Shown here: positions 1-8,769 of the stretch, piece after piece
How the letters are laid out: every line of letters begins with the position of its first letter
Numbering within the stretch: position 1 is the stretch's first letter
DNA from: Chloroflexota bacterium
Lineage (GTDB): Bacteria > Chloroflexota > UBA11872
Direction of reading: 5' to 3'
Length of the DNA: 64,000 bases
NCBI GenBank assembly: GCA_026708035.1
Contig: JAPOVQ010000023.1
Location: 1 to 64,000 of the forward strand
Notes under the pieces: generated by a model
Told to the model about the DNA's origin: nothing
The model's database searches: none
Seen by the model: the letters and a program-made list of their open reading frames with translations, nothing else
Made by a program: the position numbers and the translations under genes

Positions 1-1563
1 ATCGGCGTCACTGCGGCGCAGGTGGAGTCGTCGGCCTACTACGACGCCAACTTCCGGCTCATCCGCGATCTGGGCGTCGATGGCGTGTTCTGGGAATGGG
101 CCGATCGTGAAGACCTGACGCCGGAGCCCGTGGCGCTCGACTCGCTGCGGCGCCATGACTTGAAGATCGGGCTCTTCTACGACTGGGAGCTGCTGCACGT
201 CGGCGGCCAGCCGGTGCTGAGCGACCGTGCCTACATCGCGGCCGACGAGGCCAGCCTCCGCAAGATCTCGGACGAAGTCATCGCCTTCTACCAGAGGATT
301 CCCGAGGATCTGTGGCTGTACGACGCGCACGGACGATTGCCGGTGATCGTCTACGCCTTCGGCTTTCCCGAAGCGCTCGATGACGTCGACGCGTGGACCT
401 GGTTCTTCACCGAGTTGGCGGGCAGGGTCGAGACCGCGCTAGAGGTCGACGTGATCTTCGACTGGTCGGTGACCTACTTGCCGCCGTCCCAAGTCCAGGA
501 GCTGGCGTTCGAGCGCTGGCCGGACGACTACGCGCCGTTCAACTTCGTGGTGGACGTGCCCCAGTCGCAATTCGGGCATCACGTGGTGACCTGGAACTAC
601 ATCTTCGACAACCTCGGTGTCGCCTTGAACCACGGGCTCCCGCGCGTGGTCCGCGACGATATCCGCTACCTGCAGGAGACCGCCTGGCTGGCCGCGCACA
701 CCAGCCCGAGCCTGGTGTTCATCTACAGCTGGAACGAGTTCTGGGAGGGCTCGCACCTCTTCCCCGACGATACCTACGAGTGGCGGCGCTACGAGCTGGC
801 GCAGGCCCAACTGGCGGAGTTGGCGGAGACGCGTGCCGACGATCTGCCGCGCGCGGTCATCATCGGGGACCCGGCCGACGCGTATCCGCTCGGCACGAAC
901 GACCTGTTCGAGAGCCAGCGCCTGCTGCTGCGGCATTTCCTGCGCCGCTACGTGCCCCAGGCCCACTTCATCACCCCTGACCGAGCTACGGCCGACACGC
1001 TGGCCGGCTATGACCTGGTGGTGAGCCTGACCACCGACCGGGACATCGACCCGCTGCTGGACGAGATGTCCGAATCGGTCCAGATCGTCTATTTGAACGC
1101 CACGGACCTGACAACCGACTTTGCGCGACGTTTCGTGCAGACGGCGGCGGCGATGCAGCCATACGGACGGTTCGAGATTCTGGACCGCGCCGGCCAGCCG
1201 ATCAGCGACTCGGTCTTGGCCAAGGGCGACGTCTGGCGCGTCACGCCGGCGGCCGGCGCCGGCGTGGCCCTGACCTTCGACGAGGACGGCCAGCCCTACC
1301 CGCTGGTCGTACGGGCCGGCAACGATCACTGGATTAACGTCTACAACCCCACCGACGCCGCCCTGGCCGCGGTCTTCGAGACGGTGTATGGCCGTCCGCT
1401 CGAGCCCGCCATTACTTTCGGCCTCGGCGGACGCACGCAGCGACTTGAGATCTATCCCGACGGTCGGGTCTTTCAGAACACCTTCAGCGCCCCGGCGGTG
1501 TTTCTGCATGAACCGCTGGCCATCCCGGAATTCGAACCGGTTCCGCCGGCGGGGATTCCGTAG
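1..1563 (+). CDS. GH99-like glycoside hydrolase, 5' end outside window
   Basis: The frame is open from base 1, so the N-terminus, and any signal peptide, lies upstream; a GTG at 22 is internal. 520 residues are visible. The first 270 look like a (beta/alpha)8 barrel of the GH99/GH71-like type found in many uncharacterised secreted proteins: GVDGVFWEW near residue 24 and, near residue 244, WNEFWEGS, which resembles the WNEWxEG loop carrying the acidic residue in that group. The last 230 residues form a separate domain, starting with a Rossmann-like stretch (RAVIIGDPADAYPLG) and ending in beta-strand-rich sequence. Glycan cleavage outside the cytoplasm is the likely role; the substrate cannot be told. 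The gene is convergent with the RNase J gene, 40 bp away. The family call is moderate and the exact GH number is unsure. Confidence 0.7.
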   Translation: MGVTAAQVESSAYYDANFRLIRDLGVDGVFWEWADREDLTPEPVALDSLRRHDLKIGLFYDWELLHVGGQPVLSDRAYIAADEASLRKISDEVIAFYQRIPEDLWLYDAHGRLPVIVYAFGFPEALDDVDAWTWFFTELAGRVETALEVDVIFDWSVTYLPPSQVQELAFERWPDDYAPFNFVVDVPQSQFGHHVVTWNYIFDNLGVALNHGLPRVVRDDIRYLQETAWLAAHTSPSLVFIYSWNEFWEGSHLFPDDTYEWRRYELAQAQLAELAETRADDLPRAVIIGDPADAYPLGTNDLFESQRLLLRHFLRRYVPQAHFITPDRATADTLAGYDLVVSLTTDRDIDPLLDEMSESVQIVYLNATDLTTDFARRFVQTAAAMQPYGRFEILDRAGQPISDSVLAKGDVWRVTPAAGAGVALTFDEDGQPYPLVVRAGNDHWINVYNPTDAALAAVFETVYGRPLEPAITFGLGGRTQRLEIYPDGRVFQNTFSAPAVFLHEPLAIPEFEPVPPAGIP

Positions 1564-1603
1564 AAACCCCTCAGGACCGGCTGCGCGGGGGCGGTTGCCG
1601 GCG

Positions 1604-3304
1604 CTAGACCTCCGTCACGATCGGCAGGATCACCGGCCGCCGCCGCGTCTTCTGGAACAGGTGCCGGCCGAGCGAGCCGCGTATCTTGCTTTGCAGGTAG
1701 TCCACCTCGGGGTCCGGGTGGTCGCCCCGGTCGATCGTCTGCCGCACGTGCTCCCGCGCCCGCTCCAGCAAGTCTTCGGATTCGGGGGCGTAGACGAACC
1801 CGCGCGAGATGATCTCCGGCGTGCCCACGGACTTGCCGGTGTGGTGGTCCACCGCCGCCACGACCACGACCACGCCGTCCTCGGCCAGGTGCCGCCGGTC
1901 GCGCAGCACGGTCTCGCCCACGTCGCCCACGCCCAGGCCGTCCACGAACACCATGCCGGCTTCCACGTAGCCGGTAATCGCGGCGCGCTCGCGCGTCACC
2001 TCGATCACGGCCCCGTTCTCCGCCATCACGATGTCGTCCCCCGCCACCCCCACCGACTCCGCCAGCCGCCGGTGCTCCACCAGGTGCCGAAACTCCCCAT
2101 GCACCGGCATGAAGAACCGTGGCCGCAGCGTCGTGAGCACCAGCTTGAGCTCCTCCTGGCTGGCGTGGCCGGAGACGTGCACCGGGCGCAGTTGCTCGTA
2201 GTAGACGGTGGCGCCGAGATGCGCCAGCCGGTCGATGGTGTGGTTGACCTTGGCCTCGTTGCCGGGAATAGCAGCCGCCGAAACGATGATCGTGTCGTCG
2301 GGGGCGATGTCGATGTTCCGGTGGTCCCGGTTCGCCATGCGCACCAGCGCCGAGCGCGGCTCGCCCTGCGAGCCGGTGCAGACGATGGCGATGTCCTCGG
2401 CCCGGAAGTTGTCCAGTTCGTCCGCGGCCACGATCAGCCCCTCGGGCACTCGCACGTATCCCAGGTCGGAAGCCACCCGGTGCACGCGCTCCATTGACCG
2501 CCCGACCAGTGCCACCTTGCGTCCGTAGGCGACGGCCGCGTCGAACACCTGCTGCGCGCGCGAGACGAGCGACGAGAACGTCGCCACGATGATGCGCCCC
2601 GGGGCTTCCGCGAAGATCTGGTCGAAGGTCTCCGCCACCACCTGCTCGGACGGCGTGTAGCCGGGACGATCCGCGTAGGTGCTGTCGGCCATCAGCAGCA
2701 GCACGCCGTCGCGCCCGAGCCGGCCCAGGGTCTGAACGTCCGGCGGGCGTCCGTCCACCGGCGTGTAGTCCAGCTTGAAGTCGCCCGTGTGCACGATCGT
2801 GCCGATCGGCGTGTGCACGGCGATGCCCGTGGCGTCGGGAATGCTGTGACACATGTGAAAGAACTCGCAGCGGAACGGCCCGATCTCGACGACGTCGCCG
2901 GCCTCGATCGCGTGGAACTCCTGGCCGTCGACCAGCCGGGCCTCGTCCAGCTTCACCTGCACCAGGCCCAGGGTGAGCGCGGTGCCGTAGAGCGGCAGCG
3001 GAAAGTCCCGCAGCGCGAAGGGCAGCGCCCCGATGTGGTCCTCGTGGCCGTGGGTCAGCAGGACGGCGCGCAGCTTGTGCCGAATCTGGCGCAGATAGGC
3101 GAAGTCGGGAAGGATCAGGTCCACGCCCAGGTGCTCGGCGTCCGGGAACGTCAGCCCGCAGTCGATGATGACGGCGTCGTCGCCGAACTCGATGACGGTG
3201 CAGTTTTTCCCGATCTCTCCCACGCCGCCGATGGGCACGACGCGGACGGTGTCGGGCTTCAGTTCCTGCGGCAACGCGCCAGCTACGTCCGCGGCGCCCG
3301 GCAA
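1604..3304 (-). CDS. rnj: Ribonuclease J
   Basis: 566 residues, close to the usual 550-560 for RNase J, a metallo-beta-lactamase/beta-CASP nuclease for 5'-3' exonucleolytic and endonucleolytic mRNA decay. The N-terminal PIGGVGEIGKN is followed by the zinc motif HGHEDH at residues 85-90, a CHSIPDA and HTGDFK pair, and PVHGE in the beta-CASP part. The C-terminal domain is present. The only start I find ahead of the conserved core is TTG at 3304; a GTG within VVPIGG is possible but would cut close to the fold. It lies downstream of the uracil-DNA glycosylase and dapA genes on the same strand. The 80 bp between it and the UDG gene hold a short palindromic repeat, so it may have its own promoter. 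Family call very secure; start uncertain. Confidence 0.95.
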   Translation of the reverse strand: MPGAADVAGALPQELKPDTVRVVPIGGVGEIGKNCTVIEFGDDAVIIDCGLTFPDAEHLGVDLILPDFAYLRQIRHKLRAVLLTHGHEDHIGALPFALRDFPLPLYGTALTLGLVQVKLDEARLVDGQEFHAIEAGDVVEIGPFRCEFFHMCHSIPDATGIAVHTPIGTIVHTGDFKLDYTPVDGRPPDVQTLGRLGRDGVLLLMADSTYADRPGYTPSEQVVAETFDQIFAEAPGRIIVATFSSLVSRAQQVFDAAVAYGRKVALVGRSMERVHRVASDLGYVRVPEGLIVAADELDNFRAEDIAIVCTGSQGEPRSALVRMANRDHRNIDIAPDDTIIVSAAAIPGNEAKVNHTIDRLAHLGATVYYEQLRPVHVSGHASQEELKLVLTTLRPRFFMPVHGEFRHLVEHRRLAESVGVAGDDIVMAENGAVIEVTRERAAITGYVEAGMVFVDGLGVGDVGETVLRDRRHLAEDGVVVVVAAVDHHTGKSVGTPEIISRGFVYAPESEDLLERAREHVRQTIDRGDHPDPEVDYLQSKIRGSLGRHLFQKTRRRPVILPIVTEV

Positions 3305-3318
3305 AGGGCGCCCCTTCC

Positions 3319-3344
3319 GTCATTCCGGCCAAAGCCGGAATCCA
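3319..3344. repeat. Short palindromic intergenic repeat
   Basis: A GTCATTCCGG...CCGGAATCCA palindrome between the UDG and RNase J genes. Nearly the same unit occurs at 17156-17181, and diverged forms at 8780-8820 and 14155-14210. It can form a hairpin in RNA and belongs to a dispersed family in this genome. Confidence 0.7.
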
Positions 3345-3383
3345 GGCCGGAACCACCCAGCAGCGCTCTAGCGCGCCCCCGCC

Positions 3384-4007
3384 TCATCCGAACATCGACA
3401 GCTGCTGGCTCTCCGGCTCCGCGGGCTCGGCGGCGGGCGCCGGGCCCTCCAGCAGTTTCGGGATTAGCGCAAAGTCGCTGCGCAGCACGTCGCGAAGGCG
3501 CATTTGCCGCAGCGCCGCCGCCGGGTGATAGACGGGAAGGAACGTGCGCCCCTCGCGGCGGCGGGGCACCCCGCGCGCCCGCGAGATCTGCGCGTCGGAG
3601 AAGTGCGCCTGTAGCGCGTGCCGGCCCAGCAGCACGATCACCTTGGGGTCGATCAGCTCGATTTGCCGGTCCAGGTATGGCCGGCAGGCCTCCGCCTCAT
3701 CCGGCGCCGGGTCGCGGTTCTCGGGGGGGCGGCACTTGAGCACGTTGGCGATGAAGACCTCGCGCCGCCGCAGGCCGATGCCCTCGATCAGCTCGTCCAG
3801 CAATTGCCCGGCGGCGCCCACGAAGGGCCGCCCCTGCTGATCCTCGTGATAGCCGGGACCCTCGCCGATGAACATCACCGCCGCGTCGGCCGCGCCTTCG
3901 CCGGGAACGGCGTGCGTGCGACCCCGCGCCAAACGGCAGCGCGTGCAGCCCTTGACGGCGTCGGCGAGCACAGCCAGATCGCTGAAGGTGGGGAGGGCCT
4001 CCGCCAC
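3384..4007 (-). CDS. udg: Type 4 (Fe-S) uracil-DNA glycosylase
   Basis: 207 residues. It removes uracil from DNA as the first step of base excision repair. The family hallmarks are visible: four iron-sulfur cysteines (Cys21, Cys24, Cys92, Cys108), motif A GEGPGYHEDQQGRPFVG at 48-64, NVLKCRPPENR at 88-98 and the late HPAA motif (VYHPAAALR). The GTG start at 4007 directly abuts the TAG stop of dapA (4008-4010), so translation is probably coupled. The C-terminal tail after residue 185 is Pro/Glu rich and probably disordered. The order dapA-udg-rnj puts a DNA repair gene between a lysine-pathway gene and an RNA decay gene, a housekeeping cluster rather than a functional pathway. Confidence 0.93.
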   Translation of the reverse strand: MAEALPTFSDLAVLADAVKGCTRCRLARGRTHAVPGEGAADAAVMFIGEGPGYHEDQQGRPFVGAAGQLLDELIEGIGLRRREVFIANVLKCRPPENRDPAPDEAEACRPYLDRQIELIDPKVIVLLGRHALQAHFSDAQISRARGVPRRREGRTFLPVYHPAAALRQMRLRDVLRSDFALIPKLLEGPAPAAEPAEPESQQLSMFG

Positions 4008-4925
4008 CTAGACGGCCACAGGCGTTCGCGTGAGGTAAGCGTCCAGCGCGTAGGCGTCCATCACCGTTCGCAGGGCGGCCTTCATGTCGTCGGGCAGGTC
4101 GACCAGGGGAAGTCGCGGAACGCCCACGTCGAATCCACCCAAGCCCAGCGCGGCCTTCACGGACACCGGATTCGGCCAGCCGGCCGGAAACAGGATTTGC
4201 GAGATGGGCAACAGGTGCAGGTGCCGGGCGCGCGCGCCGTCGAGATCGCCCGCGACGAACGCGTCGATCATCGCCCGGATTTCGCCGCTCACCACGTGGC
4301 TCGCCACGCTCACTACGCCCACGCCGCCCAGCGCCATGATGAGGTACGTGTCCGCGTCGTTGCCGCTGTATATGGCGAAGTCGTCCGGCGTCGAGCGCGC
4401 AATGTGGCCAATCTGCTCGAAGTCCGCGCTGGCTTCCTTGATGCCGATGATGTTGTCGATGGCGCTCAGCTGCGCCACCGTCGCCGCCTCGAGGTTGCAC
4501 GAGGTGCGGCCCGGGACGTTGTAGAGGATGTTGGGCAGCGGCGTGGACGCCGCGATGGCCTCGAAGTGGCGGAAGAGCCCCGCCTGCGGCGGCTTGTTGT
4601 AGTAGGGCGTCACCTGGAGCAGGCCGTCGACGCCCACGTCTGCCGCCGCGCGCGACAGGTGGATGCTCTCGCTGGTGTTGTAGCCGCCCGTGCCGGCGAT
4701 CACGCGCGCGCGCCCGTCGGCGGCGCTCAGGGCTTCTCGGTAGAGCGACATGCGCTCGGGCTCGGTCAGCACCGGCGACTCGCCGGTGGTGCCGGTGACC
4801 ACGACGGCATCGTTGCCGGCGTCGATCAGGCCGTCGACCATGCGACCGAAGGTGTCGTAGTCGACCGACCCGTCGTCGTGAAACGGCGTGACGACCGCGG
4901 TGATGAGCCGACCAAAGGTCAGCAT
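4008..4925 (-). CDS. dapA: 4-hydroxy-tetrahydrodipicolinate synthase
   Basis: 305 residues from the ATG at 4925, which follows a purine-rich AGGGGGG ribosome site; the longer open frame back to 5066 lacks family similarity. DapA condenses pyruvate with aspartate semialdehyde in lysine and diaminopimelate synthesis. The active-site signature TGTTGES is at 44-50, Tyr135 sits in ILYNVPGRT and the Schiff-base Lys163 in IGIKEAS. All catalytic positions are intact. It is the first gene of the minus-strand dapA-udg-(rnj) group. Related pyruvate-dependent aldolases (N-acetylneuraminate lyase, KDG aldolase) share the fold; TGTTGES and the NVPGRT loop favour DapA. Confidence 0.93.
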   Translation of the reverse strand: MLTFGRLITAVVTPFHDDGSVDYDTFGRMVDGLIDAGNDAVVVTGTTGESPVLTEPERMSLYREALSAADGRARVIAGTGGYNTSESIHLSRAAADVGVDGLLQVTPYYNKPPQAGLFRHFEAIAASTPLPNILYNVPGRTSCNLEAATVAQLSAIDNIIGIKEASADFEQIGHIARSTPDDFAIYSGNDADTYLIMALGGVGVVSVASHVVSGEIRAMIDAFVAGDLDGARARHLHLLPISQILFPAGWPNPVSVKAALGLGGFDVGVPRLPLVDLPDDMKAALRTVMDAYALDAYLTRTPVAV

Positions 4926-5627
4926 GGCATTCCCCCCTGCGAGGCTGGTTCGCGCCTCAGGCGCGGTGCGGTCACCCCGCACGCGACCCCCGCCCGGAAT
5001 TGTACCCGCGACGCGGCAGCGTCCCATGGCAGCACCTTTGCCAGGTGTTGCACTTCGTTTGTGCATTTAGGGAATCCAGTTCGGTCAGGTAGATCGCGTG
5101 CCGGATTGGAGTAGCAGCGGGTCTCAGACCCGCCCGCATTCTGGCGGTCTCCAAACGACTCCGAAAGCGGGAACCCAGGCCAAGGCGGCGTACGTCAGAT
5201 CTGGGGACGCCGCGCGGCCGATTGCGAGATCGTGGCGGCACGGCTCGATCCGCCGTCAGCGGTGCGAGTTCCCGTCCCCTCGCCTTTCGCGGCAATAGCG
5301 GACGGGAGCGCGGGAATGGCGCCAGATCGTCCTTGGTCGCTAGGGGTGAATTGCCGCAAGCCACCAAGCACTCACCGCCGAGCGCCCCCGGAGTAGGCCG
5401 GCATGCCCTACAACCATCCTTGGCATGCCCGCTGTTCGGTATTTGTATGGTATTATCGCGGGCCGTGTGAGGGGGTCCCGCGCGCGGTGGCTGTGTCGTC
5501 GCTCCGGCAGGCTGGGCGTAATCCCCTGCCATCGCCGCCTGCTGGAGCAACGCGAACCGCCGGCATCGCTGCATCCGCCGCGTCCGCGGGGCCTCTTCCG
5601 CGCGGTCTGGGCGTCGCGAGTCCCGGC
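4926..5627. other. 700-bp non-coding stretch
   Basis: No convincing protein-coding frame: the open frames on both strands are short, lack family features and have no ribosome site. It contains a small GGGTCT/AGACCC hairpin near 5115-5135, which recurs in variant form at 17222 and 38512, and the AT-rich element at 5434-5460. I see no tRNA and no recognised riboswitch. A small RNA starting near 5460 cannot be excluded. Confidence 0.5.
5434..5460 (+). promoter_or_regulatory. Promoter-like AT-rich element, copy 1
   Basis: GTTCGGTATTTGTATGGTAT lies in otherwise very GC-rich sequence and closely matches the element at 18868-18890 upstream of the ImmA-like gene. TGTATGGT looks like an extended -10 hexamer. 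No gene is evident immediately downstream on the plus strand. Confidence 0.4.
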
Positions 5628-6128
5628 CTAGCCGTCCGCCTCGTGGCGCTCAATCAGCGCCCAGAGATCCTTGCTGTCCGGCCACTCGAGCGAGTGCCGC
5701 CCCACGAACACCTCGCGCACGATGCCCGCGGGATCGATGAGGACCACCGAGGGCCGCGCCATGTTCCACGACTCGAAGTTGACGCGGACGTAGACGCCGT
5801 AGTCGCGGACCATCCGCCGCTTGGGGTCGACCAGCACCGGGAACGGAAGGGCTTCACGCTTGGCGAAGGCGTCTACAACCTTGAGGCCCTGCGCAAAAAC
5901 GAAGGCGACGGCCACTCCCCGCCTCGTCCACTCGTCCAGCTCGACCTCGAGCCGCGCCATATAGCCGTGGCAGCTCAGTCACCAGACATGCCGCAGAAAG
6001 ACCAAGTAGAGCCAACCGTCGGCAAAGTCCTGCAGCTCGGTGCGCTCGCCGGTTCCAGCGACGTGGACATCGAAGTCCGGCGCGTGCTCGCCGACGGCGA
6101 GCGTCGTCGAGCCTTGGGATCGCGGCAT
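5628..6128 (-). CDS. Candidate selenocysteine-containing peroxiredoxin-like protein (in-frame TGA)
   Basis: Read from the ATG at 6128, one frame runs 166 codons to TAG at 5628-5630, interrupted only by TGA at 5979-5981 (codon 50). Residues 15-49 (HAPDFDV ... LVFLRHVW) and 51-166 (LSCHGYMARLEVEL ... PFPVLVDPKRRM ... ARPSVVLIDPAG) together make one complete AhpC/TSA-like thioredoxin fold. The TGA falls exactly where such proteins have the redox cysteine of a CxxC (here UxxC, with Cys53), as in the FYRGGWCPYC type motif. This is what a selenocysteine codon would look like; selenoprotein Prx-like UxxC proteins are known. The start is 9 nt after the permease stop, in line with the ABC genes. The alternative is a pseudogene with a nonsense mutation, but the rest of the frame is undamaged. 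Without recoding only the C-terminal 110 residues would be found by gene callers. Confidence 0.75.
5937..5981 (-). promoter_or_regulatory. UGA codon with candidate bacterial SECIS hairpin
   Basis: On the minus strand the TGA (5981-5979) is followed after 31 nt by a hairpin: bases 5954-5948 pair with 5943-5937 (7 bp, one G-U) around the loop AGGU. A G in the first two loop positions and this spacing agree with the bacterial SECIS pattern as I recall it. A competing hairpin starts 2 nt after the TGA: 5976-5971 with 5954-5949, extended by 5970-5968 with 5959-5957, loop CGGCUAUA. Both are inferred from base complementarity only. Confidence 0.5.
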
Positions 6129-6137
6129 GTCGGCGTC

Positions 6138-6956
6138 CTACGTCACGATGTCCCGGCGTCGAAATAGTACGACCGCCAGGCCGGTGCCGACGACGGCCAC
6201 TCCCGCCAGCACCACCGCTTCCAGCCACCCGAACTCCCCGGTCGCGAACTGCTCCAGCGGCCGCCAGTAGCGAAACAGCGACAGATGGCCCAACCACTCC
6301 AGCGGTTCGACCACCTCGGCAACCAGAAAGAGCACATACATCACCACGACGATGAGCGCGCTGACGCCGTAGGTGCGGCCCGGCTCCAGCAGGACCGTGG
6401 CCACGACCGCGGCAATCGCCGCGGCAGCCAAGCCGAAGAGCAGCAGCTGCACGTGCACCAGGACGATGTCGCTGGCGGGAATCGGCGTGTCGCCGGCCCA
6501 GGCGGCCACGCCGAGCAGCAGGCCGACCAGCGCGCCGGCCACGATGATCACCGCGCCCAGCGCCACCGCCGCCAACCGCGTGAGCAAAAATCGCTCGCGC
6601 GTGATCGGTTGCGCCAGCAAGACATCGAGGGTGTGGCGGCCGTAGGCCCGGGCAATGGTGCCGCCGCCGACCCACATGCCGAAGTAGGCGGCGAGAATGG
6701 GCAGCCAGGTGGTGAGCTGCGAGCCGAGGTATTGGAGAAACGCGCTTTGCTCGATGGCGGGACTGTCGAAGCCCCGACCCAGGAAGGCGGCGCGCGCCGC
6801 ATCGGGCATGGTTTCGAGGAACGCGTCGAGATCCAGGTCGCGCGACGATGGCCAGAGCGCCATGACCAACAGCGCGAGAATGAACAGACCCACGGTGAAC
6901 CAGAAAATCGCCAGGCGCCGATGCCGCAGGGTGTGCAGCAACAGATGCAGCGTCAC
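6138..6956 (-). CDS. ABC-2 type exporter, permease subunit
   Basis: 272 residues with six hydrophobic segments: a first near 16-33, a large loop to residue 80, then five helices to the end, the layout of ABC-2 permeases. The GTG start at 6956 overlaps the ATPase stop codon by 4 nt (GTGA), so the two are translationally coupled and almost certainly form one transporter. The loop after helix 1 (DLDAFLETMPDAARAAFLG) is typical of small-molecule or drug exporters of this class. Substrate unknown. The candidate selenoprotein follows after 9 nt and probably belongs to the same transcript. Confidence 0.85.
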   Translation of the reverse strand: MTLHLLLHTLRHRRLAIFWFTVGLFILALLVMALWPSSRDLDLDAFLETMPDAARAAFLGRGFDSPAIEQSAFLQYLGSQLTTWLPILAAYFGMWVGGGTIARAYGRHTLDVLLAQPITRERFLLTRLAAVALGAVIIVAGALVGLLLGVAAWAGDTPIPASDIVLVHVQLLLFGLAAAAIAAVVATVLLEPGRTYGVSALIVVVMYVLFLVAEVVEPLEWLGHLSLFRYWRPLEQFATGEFGWLEAVVLAGVAVVGTGLAVVLFRRRDIVT

Positions 6957-7846
6957 GTCGCGGCCTGCTGGTCGTAGTAGCGTAGAAACGCGTCTTCCAG
7001 GCTGGGCTCGTCGATGGTCAGATCGGTGACCTCGAAGCGCGCCAGCGTCTTGATCACCCGGTCCACGGACCCGGTGACTTCGAAGCTGATCGCAGCGTCC
7101 GCGCGTGTCACCACCGTGGCGCCCTCGAGATCGTCATCGGTGGGCGTCGGCCCCGCGAATCGGGCGTGGAACCGTCGCACCCGGGTTTCAGTCAGCACGT
7201 CGACACGCTCCACGGCCACGAGCCGCCCCTCGCGCAACAGGCCCACGCGGTCACACAGATGCTCGGCTTCCGAGAGGATGTGGGTGGAGAGGAAGATGGT
7301 GCGCCCTTCGTCGCGGTACTCGGCCAGGATGCGTCCAAACTCCTGCTGCACCAGCGGATCGAGGCCGCGCGTGGGCTCATCGAGGAGATAGAGCGGCACA
7401 TCGGCCTGCAACGCGCGCACGATGGCGACCTTTTGCCGGTTGCCGGTCGAGAGCGCCTTGATGCGGCGCGAGGTATCGAGGTCCAGCCGCTCGATGAGCT
7501 CGTCGGTGCGATGCACCGGCACCCCACCCATGCGCGCGAAGGCTCGCAGATAGGCCGCCACCCGCGTGGACTCATAGAGCGCGTCGGCGCTGGGCTGATA
7601 GCTCACGGAGCGCCGGGCCGCGGGCCCCTCCGCATGCACGTCGGCGCCGAAGATGCGCGCCGAGCCGCTGGTGGGCCGCATCAGGCCCAGCAGCAACCGC
7701 GCCGTGGTGGTCTTGCCGGCGCCGTTGGGACCCAGGAAGCCGAAGATTTCTCCCCGTTCCACCGTCAGCGACAGATCGGTCAACGCCTGCACGCTGCCGT
7801 AGGACTTCGAAAGCGACTCGGTGACGATAGGCGGCGCGTCGGTCAT
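6953..7846 (-). CDS. ABC-2 type exporter, ATP-binding subunit
   Basis: 297 residues from the ATG at 7846; the open frame extends to 7987 but without homologous sequence. Walker A GPNGAGKT is at 39-46, the ABC signature appears as LSTGNRQKV, and Walker B is LYLLDEPTRGLDP. The C-terminal 80 residues (after HILSEAEHLCDRVGLL) form the small beta-rich domain seen in CcmA/drug-exporter ATPases. It heads the minus-strand operon ATPase-permease-peroxiredoxin. The gene is divergent from the LON-domain gene, with about 150 bp of shared upstream region. Confidence 0.92.
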   Translation of the reverse strand: MTDAPPIVTESLSKSYGSVQALTDLSLTVERGEIFGFLGPNGAGKTTTARLLLGLMRPTSGSARIFGADVHAEGPAARRSVSYQPSADALYESTRVAAYLRAFARMGGVPVHRTDELIERLDLDTSRRIKALSTGNRQKVAIVRALQADVPLYLLDEPTRGLDPLVQQEFGRILAEYRDEGRTIFLSTHILSEAEHLCDRVGLLREGRLVAVERVDVLTETRVRRFHARFAGPTPTDDDLEGATVVTRADAAISFEVTGSVDRVIKTLARFEVTDLTIDEPSLEDAFLRYYDQQAAT

Positions 7847-7998
7847 GGGCGGCGAGTCCCCGATCAGGCCGGTGGCGGCGTGTTCGAAGGCGACTCTACA
7901 CGGCGTCGCCGCGTCGTGCAGTCTCGATGCGGTCCGAGTTCGCGGAAGGCCGAGGCGCCGCGCCAGGAGTTGCGGGGGTCCAGCCATTAGACTCGAAC

Positions 7999-8631
7999 AT
8001 GCAGCTGGACCTGTTTCCCCTCCACACGGTGCTGTTTCCGCGGATGCGGTTGCCGCTGCACATCTTCGAGCCGCGGTACCGCGTGATGATTCGCGCCTGC
8101 ATCGACGAGGAGCGTCCGTTCGGCGTGGCGCTGATCCGCTCCGGGGAGGAAGTTGGCGAGCCGGCGGAGCCTCATGCGGTGGGGACCACGGCGCGCATCA
8201 CCAGTCATGAAACGCTGCCCGACGGCCGGATGAACATCGAGGCGGTGGGCGAGGAGCGCTTTCGCATCGATGCGCTGGAGCAGCGGGAGCCGCACCTGAC
8301 GGCGTCGGTGACCTTGGACGCGATGCCGGTGACGGATCCGCGCGAGATGGCGGCCCTGGCGGCGAGCGTGCGCGAGGACTACCGCAAGGCGCTGCGGCTG
8401 ACGCTTGAGCTGCAGGGCGCGTTCGGCACCCACGAAGAGCTGCCGCGCGATCCGGAGCGCTTCGCCTATTTCACCGCGTCCGCCCTGCCGGCCACGGTCA
8501 GCACCCGCCAGAACTTGCTGGAATCACCGAGCGTCGAGGAGCTGCTGGCCCGCGAGGCCAAGCTGATGCGCCGGCTGCTGCGCGACCTCGATGAGCTCCT
8601 GGACGCGCGGCAGAACTCGCGCCTGAACTAG
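7999..8631 (+). CDS. LON N-terminal (substrate-binding) domain protein
   Basis: 210 residues, starting at the ATG at 7999 just ahead of the conserved LFPLHTVLFPRMRLPLHIFEPRYR. This is the stand-alone LON substrate-binding domain, about 200 residues, without the AAA+ and protease parts of Lon. The features FGVALIRSGEE and GTTARITSHETLPDGRMNI follow, then a helical C-terminal half. Such proteins are widespread in bacteria; their role is not established, though a link to protein quality control is often assumed. No protease partner lies nearby. Confidence 0.9.
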   Translation: MQLDLFPLHTVLFPRMRLPLHIFEPRYRVMIRACIDEERPFGVALIRSGEEVGEPAEPHAVGTTARITSHETLPDGRMNIEAVGEERFRIDALEQREPHLTASVTLDAMPVTDPREMAALAASVREDYRKALRLTLELQGAFGTHEELPRDPERFAYFTASALPATVSTRQNLLESPSVEELLAREAKLMRRLLRDLDELLDARQNSRLN

Positions 8632-8769
8632 ACCGCGGGGTGATCGGGCGGGATCGCCGCGACCGGCCGCCATGCGCCATGCCGCATCGCCCTCACGCCA
8701 ACACTCCCCCTGCGCAGGTGTGCAGACCGGGGACATGGTTTACACATCGGAGCCGCTCGCGGCGCCCCC

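Noticed and set aside
5628-5960. A 110-residue gene starting at ATG 5960
   Set aside because: It begins in the middle of the thioredoxin fold, after the redox site; the full frame with TGA at 5979-5981 explains it better.
5403-6167. A 254-residue plus-strand protein
   Set aside because: It lies opposite the selenoprotein candidate and continues through non-coding DNA without any family sign.
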